Shown here one piece after another: positions 46,900 through 57,044 of a stretch of 64,000 nt of DNA. The position numbers and the translations under genes were made by a program. The notes beneath the pieces were generated by a model, which was given only the letters and a program-made list of their open reading frames with translations, had not been told where the DNA came from and did no database searches. Numbering within the stretch: position 1 is the first letter of the stretch; each line of letters opens with the position of its first letter. This DNA comes from Sisyra terminalis (taxonomy: Eukaryota; Arthropoda; Insecta; Neuroptera; Sisyridae). The stretch spans positions 20,832,001-20,896,000 of the forward strand of contig OY292278.1 in assembly GCA_958496175.1 (NCBI GenBank), written 5' to 3'.

Positions 46900-49800
46900 T
46901 TAGACCGAATAGTTCCGCAAATTAGTTCTTTCAGTCCTGCCTTTATATTATTGTAAAGATACACATTCACGTTAATATATACACTAACTAGACAATGCAT
47001 AAAATATATTAGTACTTCGGTGTTTTTCAGGTTTATACTCCAATTATTAACTGTTTTTGTTTTTTCTCAGATAATCTAAAAACCTTTAGGTTTATTTTAA
47101 ACTTTTCGTAATTTTTAATTAAATGCTTTTCAGTAAGTTTAAGTATTGTATCAATTTAGCGCTCAAGTCGGCTCCCTTTTCTTTCGGGTTCTATGCCACG
47201 TTACCTTGCACTCTAGAAGAAATGAAAATTGAACTGTTTGAAATTCAATTGTAGCGGAAAATTTTGAATGCCACACTAGTGTACGTAGCTCGTGATGAGA
47301 AGGGCCACTTTGGTTAATAATATGGAAAAATAATTTATGTATGTATACGAATTGCGTACATTTAGTAACATTCTGAAAAATTTGATTGGAAAATGAAAAT
47401 TTGGGAAATAGAAACAAAATTATATAAATATAAAGAATGAATCTTTGTAATTTTAGTGTTGTGATGAGAGAAAATTTCGGAAAAATGGCATTGGGAAAAA
47501 TATTACATGCTGTGTAATATTTTCTTTTTTCAATATTTGCATCTAATTTTATAGGTTTTAATTCGAATCCTGAGGACATTATTTTAAATCTTAAGACCAA
47601 AAGCTTCAATAGCTCACTGTTGTATGGATAAACATAATATGGATACACCATAAACTGAACTATTTATAGATACTTTTATTTTCTTGTGTAATTTTCTGAA
47701 ATTTCTCTAATTCTATATTTGTGAAAAAAAAACGATAGAGAACAAATCTGTAATATTTTTTTTAAAAGACAGCGTTTTTTTGTCAAAGCAAAGATATGAA
47801 GTTTTGTTTAATATTATATTCACCCCCGTCCTTTAAAAAAATGTAAAATAAATTTTCTATTACAACAAACTGCTCGGTTTAACCAAAGTCAGTTCCACAT
47901 GTGTACACACGGTAGTGAATTATAATTGTTTTGAAAAATAAATAACTAAGGGTTGTACTCACGGCAATAGCACACGTTATATGAACTAGATCTGGAATAT
48001 CATAACGCAGAGGGATAAAACAGGACTTTTCTCGCTGTTTTTTTTTTTAAAAAAACATTTTTTTTTTAATTCTACGTACATGAACATAAAATAATCTCTA
48101 AAAATTTACGATGTTTTCTAAGTACGAGAAAATAATTAAGTTATTCGAAATGTGAACGTTTTAAAGAGCAGGGTTGAACGTGTAATAAAATGAAAAATGC
48201 GGCCGACATAGTATTCGTAGCGGCAGCAATACGAAAACTCTCCCTGGAGTGAACGACAAAGAACCAAGAAAAGAAACTAAAAAAAATGGGGGAATGAGGA
48301 GTGCCGGAAATTTATTGTGGAACTCCTTTTTTTTCCACAACAAAATAATTTGAGGAAATTTTTTTTTTAAAAATAATATGGTGCATTTCAATTTTTGCTG
48401 CAAATATAAATTTTCCCCCTTCAGGGATATAAACGGTTTTTTGCTTCAACTCGTTTGTTTGATTGAAATGAATGAATTTAGTTTTTTTTTAATTGTGGTA
48501 ATATTACTCTCTTCGTTTATGTGATGTTTCGTTTCTCTCGATTCATCCCTTGATTCCCTAATTTATTTTGTTGTATGAACGTCAAATATGTTTGTCTCCC
48601 GAGGGATGCCAATTTTTTTCGGTGCACTCGATGAGGTAGCGTTCACTTGCGGTAGAACCAGGAGTGCTGCTGCGGACAAAATATAAAGAGAGCCACGTGT
48701 GTCCCACCTGGGACCTGTGTACATATTTCCAGTTCCAACAAAAGTGGGATATGCGCTTTTGAAAACCAACAAAATTAGAAAGCTTCGCACAGGTTAGGGG
48801 AACTGCGACGCGGGGGGTTGAAGAACACAACGCAAAAAAAAGCATAAATGGAACGAGCATGAAATAAATGTACGAGTCAAAAGCCAAGCAAAGCATTTCA
48901 ATTTGGTGAACAAAAATATAGAGATGTAAAAGAATTGGGTTGGTGCAAGGGTGAATATTGAGAAAAATCCACCACCCCCAGCAATGTTCAAAAGGCTCGC
49001 GCAACGGTCACGATTTCACACATGAACCAACACACCCCCGACAGTCCACTCGGTGAGGGTCTCTTCATACATTTTGTCCATTTACGATTCAAAGAATTTT
49101 GATCCGAAAGAATTTCATCTAGAGATTCTTTCAATATCCTTCTCAACCCTACCTCGGCAAATATTTCTTCCCATATTTCATCTCGATGCTTGACACTGTT
49201 GCAAACTTTTAAACCAAAACTACCCCCCATTTCTCAGCCTCAAACTATAATCCAAAATTTAATTTATAGATGGTTTCTACGGTCTTGATCGTAACAACCC
49301 CTTATAAATTTAAAATAATTTGATATGTTCCTTCATTTATAAAATTTATACTCTTTTGCATATTTAATCTCATAAACTAAACAGTTTTCTTAAAATTATA
49401 ATGAATCGAAATCCCATCAGATTAAATATAATAACTTTTACATTTTTTCATTAAACCGTGGTTTCATTAGTTATATCTCTAACGATTGATTTTATTCCAC
49501 TTGAAATTTCGAAACTATATCAATTTGAAAATTGATGAAAGCTGGAAACAAATAAAAGTTTTTGATCTATTAATGAAAGAACTAAGATTTTAGTAGAAGA
49601 TACCTGACAATAAATGGTACGGATCGCATTGACAATAATACAGGTTTTTGAGAATTTTCTTTTAATAAAATAAGGGATGGGTAAATTTTTCCAAAATTCG
49701 ATAGTAGGGACTAGTGAGATAGAAAATAACACTTCGAAAAGTTTCACCAAAAGAACTACTTTTTGTAACAGTGGATTTTTTCCACTAGTTTCCATTTTGC

Positions 49801-50280
49801 ACCTTAACAAAGTTAAAGTAGGCAAAGCATAGTAAAACTTGGGGCGATCTTAGGTCCAAAGTCCTTAGCCATACCCAAAACGGGCCCAATCGGGACTGTC
49901 GCTATATAAATTGTGCTCGGACAAAATATATTAATGACACCAGAAATTAATATAGTTTTTGAACCTATAGACATTTACACACCATTTAGCAGCTAATAAG
50001 TTATTTTAAAGTCGTACTTAAGACATTTTATGATTATAGTGACTGGTTGATTCCTAAAACTAAAAAAAAAATATTTATAATTCTGAAATTGATATTGAAC
50101 TGACTAGGCAAATATCCAAAGGATACAAACTCGGTATTGTATGCTCTTCGACTTTCACAGAGTAGTAACGCAAAGTTGTTCCCAAAACATTTTCAATATT
50201 TATCCAAATACATTGAATATTTATTAGTGCCAAATGAATTTTTTCAAGTTCAAATTTGATACTTTTCAGTTCTCCAACTT
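46900..50280. other. No recognised gene; GC-richer tract at 48.15-49.25 kb
   Basis: The longest frame here is 162 codons on the minus strand (47163-47651); its hydrophobic, low-complexity peptide has no domain. About 48.15-49.25 kb is repeat-free and GC-richer, with several overlapping minus-strand frames. One (48988-49230) contains the helix-like VKHRDEIWEEIFAEVGLRRI, but there is no supporting splice or start context. Confidence 0.4.
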
Positions 50281-50284
50281 GTAT

Positions 50285-50745
50285 AAACCATGAATGATAA
50301 AAATTTTGTACAAAATGACCTTAAGGGAGGAAGTGATACCAAATCCATCTCAGGCAGTCAAATAACTATCAAATATTACAAACTTTGGACCAACCAAGTA
50401 TCCAAAGCTCCCTTGAATTGTCAATAGAGGAAAATTTATTCATCGACACGATAATGCAAAAATCCTCTGAAGAAAACCCCTGGACAAAAATAGTAAATTA
50501 AGGGTATATGATAATGCCTTACCTACCATAATGGCTTAAAGTTTTTCCATCAGATTTTTATTTATTTCAATCATTACAACAGTTTCTAAATGGTAAAAAA
50601 ATGAAATCTTAAAAGATGTATAAAATTTGATTAGATATTTTGCTGAATACTATATTTATTTTTATTAATTAGGAATTGAAAATTTGTACACTAGATTTCA
50701 AAAACTTGATGATATAGAGAATGATCATGTAATTGATTTATAATT
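50285..50745 (+). pseudogene. mariner transposase C-terminal remnant
   Basis: In order: GKFIHRHDNAKIL, where HDNA surrounds the second catalytic aspartate, then PSDFYLFQSLQQFLNGKKMK in another frame, where mariner has YSPDLAPSD-HLF-SL, then LGIENLYTRFQKLDDIEND, where the family has RGIEKLPERWQKV. That order over about 250 bases is diagnostic of mariner. The third catalytic residue lies in the PSD block, though the preceding DLAP stretch is unrecognisable. Frameshifts and stops make it inactive. The N-terminal part and terminal repeats were not found. Confidence 0.75.
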
Positions 50746-50749
50746 AAAT

Positions 50750-51119
50750 TTTGTGTTTTGAAAAACAACTTTACTTTCCGTTCCCCCTGTTGTAATGATG
50801 AGGACAACCATTTGGGGTTTGGATGTCAAAAGACATCGTGGGTGTGTGGATTGTGATCATTATTCCTGTGCCGTGTCAATTAGTGGGTAGTTGTAAGTAG
50901 GAGTTGTATTTTGTATTTGTTTTATTTTTTTACCCACTGATAATATTAAGAATAAATTTCCTTTGTTTTTCGTCTACAGGTTTGATTTTTCTTTCTTTGC
51001 AATTCTTTATAGTCTTAAAATTTACTTAAAATAGTCTTTATAGTCTTAAAATTACTTTTTTTTTTCCTTGAGGAACTGGTTTATTAAGCTTTTTGGTTCT
51101 TGAGACAGAGGTTGAAAAA
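50750..51119. other. No recognised gene
   Basis: AT-rich DNA with a TATAGTCTTAAAATTACTT phrase repeated twice near 51.02-51.05 kb. Confidence 0.35.
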
Positions 51120-51127
51120 CTCTAAAT

Positions 51128-51378
51128 TAGTGATGGTAAACTTATGACCTGTGGGTCAGACACTGACCCACACAAGCTTTTGCACTGTCCCACGATTGCT
51201 AGGCAACCATTTGTTTGATATGTTTGTAAATAGAGATTTTCATAGCACTTGTATCGTTCCCTCTTTGTTTTACCCTGTGAAGCGCTAAAGGGTGTTATGT
51301 ATATTAATGAGCCACTAGCTAGCACTAAAAAATATAAACGAAATTGGACCCACGCCTCAAAAAGGTTCACCATACCTG
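51128..51378. mobile_element. Short hAT MITE
   Basis: Left end TAGTGATGGTAAACTTATGA and the inverse of the right end, CAGGTATGGTGAACCTTTTT, are degenerate inverted repeats with GACCTGTGGGTC and GGACCCACGCC just inside. Flanks CTCTAAAT (51120-51127) and CTCTAGAT (51379-51386) match at 7 of 8 positions. The 83-codon minus frame is not a gene. Confidence 0.75.
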
Positions 51379-51389
51379 CTCTAGATCAC

Positions 51390-52050
51390 TCAATATATGG
51401 AATGACATATACGTAATTTGTATTCTTTATCAACCAATGTGATAAGTACAAGTATCTGGGTCAGCATTTATGTTATATTATGACTTGAATCATTCTGCTC
51501 CAGAAATTTTAAGTTTTCCGTTGCAAAAGGTATACCATTATGGCCTAGTAAGTATTGCTAAGTACTTATAGTATCCATTGTTTTTAAGACAATTGGAACA
51601 ATTTACAGGAAAAAGAATATTATCCTTCAAATATTGCATTATTTCATATCCGTAAAAAGCAGCTATCCTCAATCATTTTTTCTTCCGGCCGGATTCCGAT
51701 TTATCCTTATTTACGTGGGTCGCAGCAAATTTATAATAAACTGTAAATATAATCCATATAATCCAATATGGCCTGTTTACTGCGGTTTTTGCATCAAGAA
51801 TTGTATTATGAGCATAAGAGGATATACTAGTAACACTATCCCGCTTATAATGACTTGCTAATCAACCGATTAGAACTCAAGATAAATAAAGTATTTCACC
51901 TTGATTGCCACCCAATATTAAGAACCTTTTGAAAATATCAACAACAAAATATTTGGATACAATAATTATTTTGGGCTGCACAGAACAGCTAAGCGGGCCA
52001 CATGCGGCCTGCACATTAAGTAAAGCTGGTTAAAAGGATGATAATATTTA
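51390..52050. other. No recognised gene; hAT-like end near 52.0 kb
   Basis: AGCGGGCCACATGCGGCCTG at about 51992 resembles hAT termini of the CGGCCCGC type, but its partner end was not found. The plus frame at 51634-51861 has no recognised domain. Confidence 0.35.
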
Positions 52051-52057
52051 AAAATAC

Positions 52058-52535
52058 TGTAACAGAAAAGGAAGAAGTCTGTCTCTCTATTTGTGCCATG
52101 CCGGCACGCGATTGGCTGGGTGACTTCTATCTCTCTCCCACCAATGCGAATGTACATATAGATTGTTCTGGAAACATCTAGTTCGTGGTGGAACGTTGGT
52201 GAATATTGGAGTATGTTGTAGAATGTTGGGTTGCGGGTATATAAGTCGCTCAGCTCAAGTCCAGGGAGAGTTCTATATGATAGTTCTGTATAGAAATTCA
52301 GTTGTGAATTTCCGTTACAGCAAAGCGATTACCAAGTGATTATTAGTGTGATTTGAATTAAAAATGATTATTGTCATTTGAGTGAATGTTTTGACAAGTG
52401 TAATTGTGTAATAAAAAGTGTATACAAGTGTAATAAGAAAGTGATTGTTAAGTGTGAAAATGATTATTTATTTCTTAAAGAAATTAAAAGAACGAAATCC
52501 GCCATCTCAATATAGTTTTGAGACATCACGTTACA
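52058..52535 (+). mobile_element. Gypsy-type solo LTR, full length
   Basis: It runs from TGTAACAGAAAAGGAAG to GACATCACGTTACA, with TGTAAC and GTTACA as inverted termini. Exact ATAC flanks lie at 52054-52057 and 52536-52539, a 4-bp duplication typical of Gypsy-class integration. No internal coding region adjoins it. This is the reference copy for those at 25439 (minus) and 36486 (partial). Confidence 0.9.
52238..52244 (+). promoter_or_regulatory. LTR TATA box
   Basis: TATATAA within TTGCGGGTATATAAGTCGCT, followed by CTCAGCTC and a CAGTT-type initiator region. It would place the start of the retroelement transcript about 25-35 bases downstream. Confidence 0.6.
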
Positions 52536-52539
52536 ATAC

Positions 52540-54165
52540 AGTTCTTTTAAAATTTTCCTCATCATTTGTAGCTAGTCTATCCTTTCGAAAATTTCAGTAT
52601 CCTCTGAAGAGTGATGCCCCACTGTTTAGAACCACTGTTGCATATATACAGACTAGGTTTATAGTAGGAGCACAATTTTAAATTCCTTAAATAGAAATGA
52701 ACCAGATTTTTTTTTTAAATTTTATATTATGCTTTTTATAGTAGGTAAGGCCTCCATTCATTTTCTTATACTTACTATAGTTATTTGAAAAGTTCTAAAG
52801 TAAATCTACGAGAAGAAATATTGAAAATTTGATTTTCTTAACAAAGACGAATAGATGGAAAAGTAGATGAACGGAATTCTTGTTTTTATTTTGCGTCACT
52901 TTTGTCTCGTCACGATTTTTACGACTATCATTTCCACAAGATTTCCATTTATTTCACGAAAATTATTATTGATGACAATTCAAATGGTTGAAAATTGAAT
53001 GTGCTCACGAATAACCACTAAACTGCAAGAGCCCATAACTTGAAACGATGCTCTACAAAAGTGATCTATTTTGAATAAAATTCATGATAAAATCAAATAA
53101 CTCGTCTCCATGTATTGTATTATACCAATTGGTATTATTCATTTTTTTTTGAACTTTTAATTTCAAAAAAGCTTCAAAGCTTCAATATCTATTGCAGATC
53201 ATTGTTTCAATATCAAAATCCGGAAATGACATCAACAGTATCCTATCTAAACATCTATTATTAAAATAACCAATTTTCATCCCTTATTATTTCATGCGAA
53301 TGTAAAAGAAAAGTTAATAAAATTACATCTGGGATCATAAAGGTTGTGATATGAATAACATTCCAACAATTGAATTGGACATAACAAAAGCGTATGTTTC
53401 ATTGTTGGGAATAAGGGTTGGACCCATGAGGGTGTCGGCGGCTAAGTTAGTTTTGCCGTTTTATCTCCATAGTTTTTATTTTGGAATTTTTTTTTGACGA
53501 GAGGGATAATACTTTTTTCGTCCTTCTCTCTCACCGCCAATGACTCGAAAAATTATTATTATTCTCCCGAGGACACTGATATCTGGATAGGTTATAAAAT
53601 ATGGCCGTTATTATATGCTTTTATTTATTTAACTTTAAGCTAAATGTGTCCGTGAGGAATGAAAAGCACCGCGAAACTAAAGAAAACAGAAAAATATCGC
53701 TGTATAGATAGCAATAATGCTAATAGATAAAAACTTTTCTTTCAAGATTAATTTTTTAAGCTTAACGTCTTTTCTGTTGAAGACAAAATATTCATTTAGA
53801 ATATATATTTTAATAAAAGGGTTTAGTTTGTATTTGAATAGATGAAGCTAATACCTTTAATATTTCACATTTTTAATAACGGAAGATTCATTATTCTTAG
53901 CGAAGAATATGAAGAAAAAACGAAAATGAATAAATCTTTATTTCGTGAAATAAAACAATGGGAAATTTACTTGTGAAAGGAAGAAATTAATTTTCTCAAC
54001 TGGAGCTTGAAATTATTAAAAAATGTAACTCATAAATTAAAAGTCTATCAGGGTACTTATTTTATAGTACTTTTCAGATTAAAATTGAAAAAAAATATAA
54101 AACATTCCATTAACATCATATAACTCAAAAGTCAACCGATTATGATTTTTTTAAATAGCTTTATC
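52540..54165. other. No recognised gene
   Basis: Near 53.05 kb, GATGCTCTACAAAAGTGATC recalls the core of the palindromic MITEs, but no ends are visible. About 53.38-53.70 kb is GC-richer and repeat-free. Confidence 0.4.
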
Positions 54166-54167
54166 GT

Positions 54168-54301
54168 ATAAGTCTTTATAACTGTTTAGCGACTGTAGGG
54201 TTAAAAATCCGTAATCGAGAAATATTGAAAATATGAGAATCAAACCTAACACCTACCAGCTTTGAAGCGGTCACCTTTACCAATCGGCCACCAGTAGGTT
54301 G
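54168..54301 (-). repeat. tRNA-derived SINE, diverged copy
   Basis: Keeps CTACTGGTGGCCGATTGGTA (A-box region) and the body, but the B-box complement reads GAATCAAACC. Confidence 0.65.
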
Positions 54302-54610
54302 CTTGTCGATTTTATGTTCACCATTTTAGGTGCATTATTTGAATGATCGGTACCGTATCGGAAACAACTAGGAAAACTATTTTATTTGTTTTAACTTTTC
54401 TTTTTGGATTGATTATGGACTCGTTTCTTCATGATTACATATTTATTGTCACCCGTACAAATTATGCATTTATCTCATTTTCATGATTTGTTTTTTGATA
54501 AACATGCATTCGGGATATAAGAAAGTTCCAAAGGAATTTAACAATTTTGGACACCAATTTATTTTCTTCAAAACCAGTTGTTATCGCATAAAAGACATAC
54601 ATACTTTTTT
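54302..54610. other. No recognised gene between two SINE copies
   Basis: AT-rich spacer of about 310 bases with no recognised motif. Confidence 0.35.
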
Positions 54611-54774
54611 ATTGTTATTTACCATCGTTTTATAACTACTAAGGTCTTTTAGCGACTCTAGGGTTAATGAAATCCGTTATCGTGAAATATTAAAAATATG
54701 CTCGATGCGAAGATCGAATCCAGCGCCTACGGATTTTGAAGCGGTCACTTTGACCACTCGGTCACCAGTAGGCA
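54611..54774 (-). repeat. tRNA-derived SINE
   Basis: Head CTACTGGTGACCGAGTGGTC, B-box-like GGATTCGATC and the tail ending ATAAAACGATGGTAAATAAC. It is in the same orientation as the copy 310 bases to the left. Confidence 0.72.
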
Positions 54775-54879
54775 TTTATAAATTGCGTGAATCTTTTTGG
54801 CAGGAACGCTTCAATACTGGAGCCTCTAGCTAATTGTGTTCCCTGGATTCTTATTTGAACTTTAGTAATCCGAAAAGCC

Positions 54880-55130
54880 ATGCATATTTCAGAAACCGGC
54901 GAACTTGATACTCTGTTCAATTAGTTTAGTACTAAAATCAGAGCTCCACTAATCCTCATACCGACACTCCAGCTAAATGTGAGAAGTAGTTTCATCCTCT
55001 GTCTGACAAAATCTACATATTGGAGGGACTAAGGCCACCCGCACACTGTAGCTACCATTCATCCTCCAACAAAATATTTCTTTGGAGCTGGCAGATTAGC
55101 CAAGTTTAGCAGATTAGTAGATAAGCAATG
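54880..55130 (-). pseudogene. LINE C-terminal fragment with an HCCH-type cysteine-histidine motif
   Basis: On the minus strand ICRFCQTEDETTSHI then LECRYED matches the CRFC-EE-ET--HIL-EC motif found at the C-terminus of R1-, jockey-like and related LINEs. Upstream it reads NLLNLANLPAPKKY in a broken frame. It is too short to assign a clade and is distinct from the LINE families at 9.8 and 24.8 kb. Confidence 0.55.
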
Positions 55131-55223
55131 TCTTGAAGTAGTAATTGAAATAATTTGCAAAAGAAAACTATAAACGTACAATTGAACGAAAATTCGAACA
55201 AAATGTAGTTATGACCTTTTGCT

Positions 55224-55264
55224 CCAGATACGTATTTCGATTGCCAAGCAACCTTCATCTGTGG
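55224..55264 (-). ncRNA. Hammerhead-ribozyme-like motif (family C)
   Basis: On the minus strand: CCA, core box CAGATGA (expected CTGATGA), one extra A, GGTTGC pairing with GCAATC (6-bp stem II), GAAA, the palindrome TACGTA as stem III, TC as the cleavage site, and TGG closing stem I with CCA. An A/T-rich Penelope-like tail follows on the left. One core base is mutated. Confidence 0.5.
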
Positions 55265-55369
55265 TCATCAAGTAGTATTACATTTCTTCGTAAATGCTAT
55301 GTTACTCATTACAATATCTGGGGGCAATATCTGGAGTAATACGTCATAATTTTTTTTTAACTTTTGTTC

Positions 55370-55422
55370 TGCACTTATTGCAACCGTATGCAGATTGTGC
55401 AATTTATTTGAAAAAAAAAAAA
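55370..55422 (+). mobile_element. 53-bp jockey LINE tail insertion
   Basis: GCACTTATTGCAACCGTATG and CAGATTGTGCAATTTATTTG plus a run of A match the last bases of the LINE at 9363-10497. ACTTTTGTTC flanks exactly at 55360-55369 and 55423-55432. It is a complete target-primed insertion that captured only the extreme 3' end. Confidence 0.85.
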
Positions 55423-55567
55423 ACTTTTGTTCAAATGTTTGACGTTTTGCTTTGTAAATAATATATTGTATATATTTGATCACAATATGCTTTTTATATT
55501 GTTTAAACCCATGGTTCCCAACGTGGATCGTACACCTCACAGGGAGATATAAATATTGGAGGGATAA

Positions 55568-56740
55568 CACTGATCAACAAAAAAACTTTTTTTCTGTGTA
55601 ACAAGAAAAATTTTGGCTGATTCTGTTAGGAATAAGGTCAAGTAGAGTAGAATTAGTAGTCTAAACTTTTAAATATGAATAGTTTTATTGTAATATGGTT
55701 CTTTTTACTTTTCTTAAATTACAAATTATTTTAACAAAAATTAAATTTTTATCAATGTTATAATATCAATATAAGTACTTTCTTATGATTTTCTCCTATA
55801 TTTTGCATCAGGAACGTCCCTCTGTAATCCCCAGCAATAATCTACCAGCATAGTTGGACTTCATTTTTCCTGGTATCGTTTTTCAATGGTAAAAATGTCT
55901 TGGTGGAATCTTTCCCCGTGTTCATCACTAACGGCACCCAAGTTTGGGGGAAAAAAGTCTAAATGTGAATGTAAAAAATGTATTTTTAAGGACCTATTGC
56001 AGCTTAATGCTTTATAATTCTCTAAAAGTTCCTCGATAATAATTTTATAGTCATTTGATCGGTGATTTCCAAGAAAATTTTTAGTGATTTTTATAAGTGC
56101 TTTCCAAGCTGGTTTTTCTGGATCATCGAGTTGTTCTTTAAGCATATCATCTTTTATCACTTGCCTGATTTGAGGACCTACAAACACACCTTCTTTAATC
56201 TTAGCGTCACTGATTTTAGGGAATTTTTCTTTTAGGTATTGAAATCCAGCGCCATTTTTATCCATTGCTTTCACAAAGTTTTTTTTAACGTAATAGTTTC
56301 CCAATCTCTACTGTCCCATTCACAAAGAAAACAACAAAATTTTGTATACCCAAATTGCAATCCTAATAAAAGGGCAACAACTTTTAAATCTCCGCAAATT
56401 TTCCATTTATGTTCGTCAAATTTAATCTTTTCTAAAAGAAATTTCATTGTTTCATAGGATTCTTTCATGTTAGCACTATAACCTACCGGTACAAAGGGAA
56501 GATTATTACCATTGTAACAAAACTGCCTTTAAGCTTGTTTTTGAAGCATCAATAAATAAACGCCACTCTTCAATTGTGTATTGTATTCCCAAAATATGCA
56601 TAACACCACAGACATTGTTACAAAATATAACGGAAACTAGACCTACTCAAATTAATATACATATGATTTTGTGGAGAGCTTAGGTAGATATTTCGAAATT
56701 ACTGCTTACTTTTCTTGTTACAAAATTTTGTTGATTAGTG
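55568..56740 (-). mobile_element. CACTA/CMC-like transposon remnant
   Basis: Terminal repeats CACTGATCAACAAAA (left) and CACTAATCAACAAAATTTTG (inverse of right) share a TGTAACAAGAAAA block slightly further in. TAA flanks exactly at 55565-55567 and 56741-56743. CACTR termini and a 3-bp duplication are hallmarks of the CACTA/CMC group. Its only coding content is the uncharacterised pseudogene on the minus strand. Confidence 0.65.
55790..56605 (-). pseudogene. Uncharacterised, transposon-borne arthropod/cnidarian-type protein, broken
   Basis: From right to left: EEWRLFIDASKTSLKAVL assembled from two frames, then VPVGYSANMKESYETMKFLL, then ICGDLKVVALLLGLQFGYTK and FCCFLCEWDSRD. A deletion and frameshift follow, then NFVKAMDKNGAGFQYLKEKF, then FLGNHRSNDYKIIIEELLEN, LKIHFLHSHLDFFPPNLGAV and SDEHGERFHQDIFTIEKRYQ. 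After another frameshift comes MLVDYCWGLQRDVPDAKYRR and a stop. I recognise this as a widely repeated, usually unannotated family in invertebrate genomes. The GD-LLG...CFLC-W block recalls the second catalytic aspartate and cysteine pair of CMC transposases. Its place inside CACTR ends suggests it is that element's transposase, which is inference. Confidence 0.7.
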
Positions 56741-56917
56741 TAATAAGAAACGTTGATAGCAAGTTTTAAATTTGTTTTTGTATTATCTTAAGCAGTCGCT
56801 TAATAGTGCCACGAGTGGTGGCTTTATTCAGTGTTTTACTCAACAATTTCCAAATAATTTTTTCCGAATACAAATTAACGTTTCTGCAATGAAAATTCAG
56901 TTTTGGGATATCAAAAA

Positions 56918-56920
<3 letters not shown>

Positions 56921-56965
<45 letters not shown>
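56921..56965. repeat. (TA)n microsatellite
   Basis: 45 bases of uninterrupted TA inside the hAT element. Its length is probably polymorphic. Confidence 0.95.
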
Positions 56966-56968
<3 letters not shown>

Positions 56969-57044
56969 GTAAAGGAATATAGGTATCTCAGGAAGGCTAA
57001 GGTGATGCATGAAAAAAAAGGATGGGAAACACTGATTTAAACAG

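Larger units (their letters stand above)
55509..57034. mobile_element. hAT element carrying a nested CACTA-like element
   Basis: Left end CCATGGTTCCCAACGTGG and the inverse of the right end, CAGTGTTTCCCATCC, are imperfect inverted repeats. The flanks GTTTAAAC (55501-55508) and ATTTAAAC (57035-57042) agree at 7 of 8 positions. Most of its length is the nested insertion at 55568-56740 and a TA microsatellite; the remaining hAT sequence resembles the remnant at 9.1 kb and has no transposase. Confidence 0.75.

Noticed and set aside
47163..47651. 162-codon minus-strand open frame, the longest in the window
   Set aside because: Hydrophobic low-complexity peptide with no recognisable domain, no splice context and strongly AT-driven composition; likely chance.
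48988..49230. 80-codon frame with a helix-like acidic/basic stretch
   Set aside because: Attractive peptide but no start context, splice site or family match.
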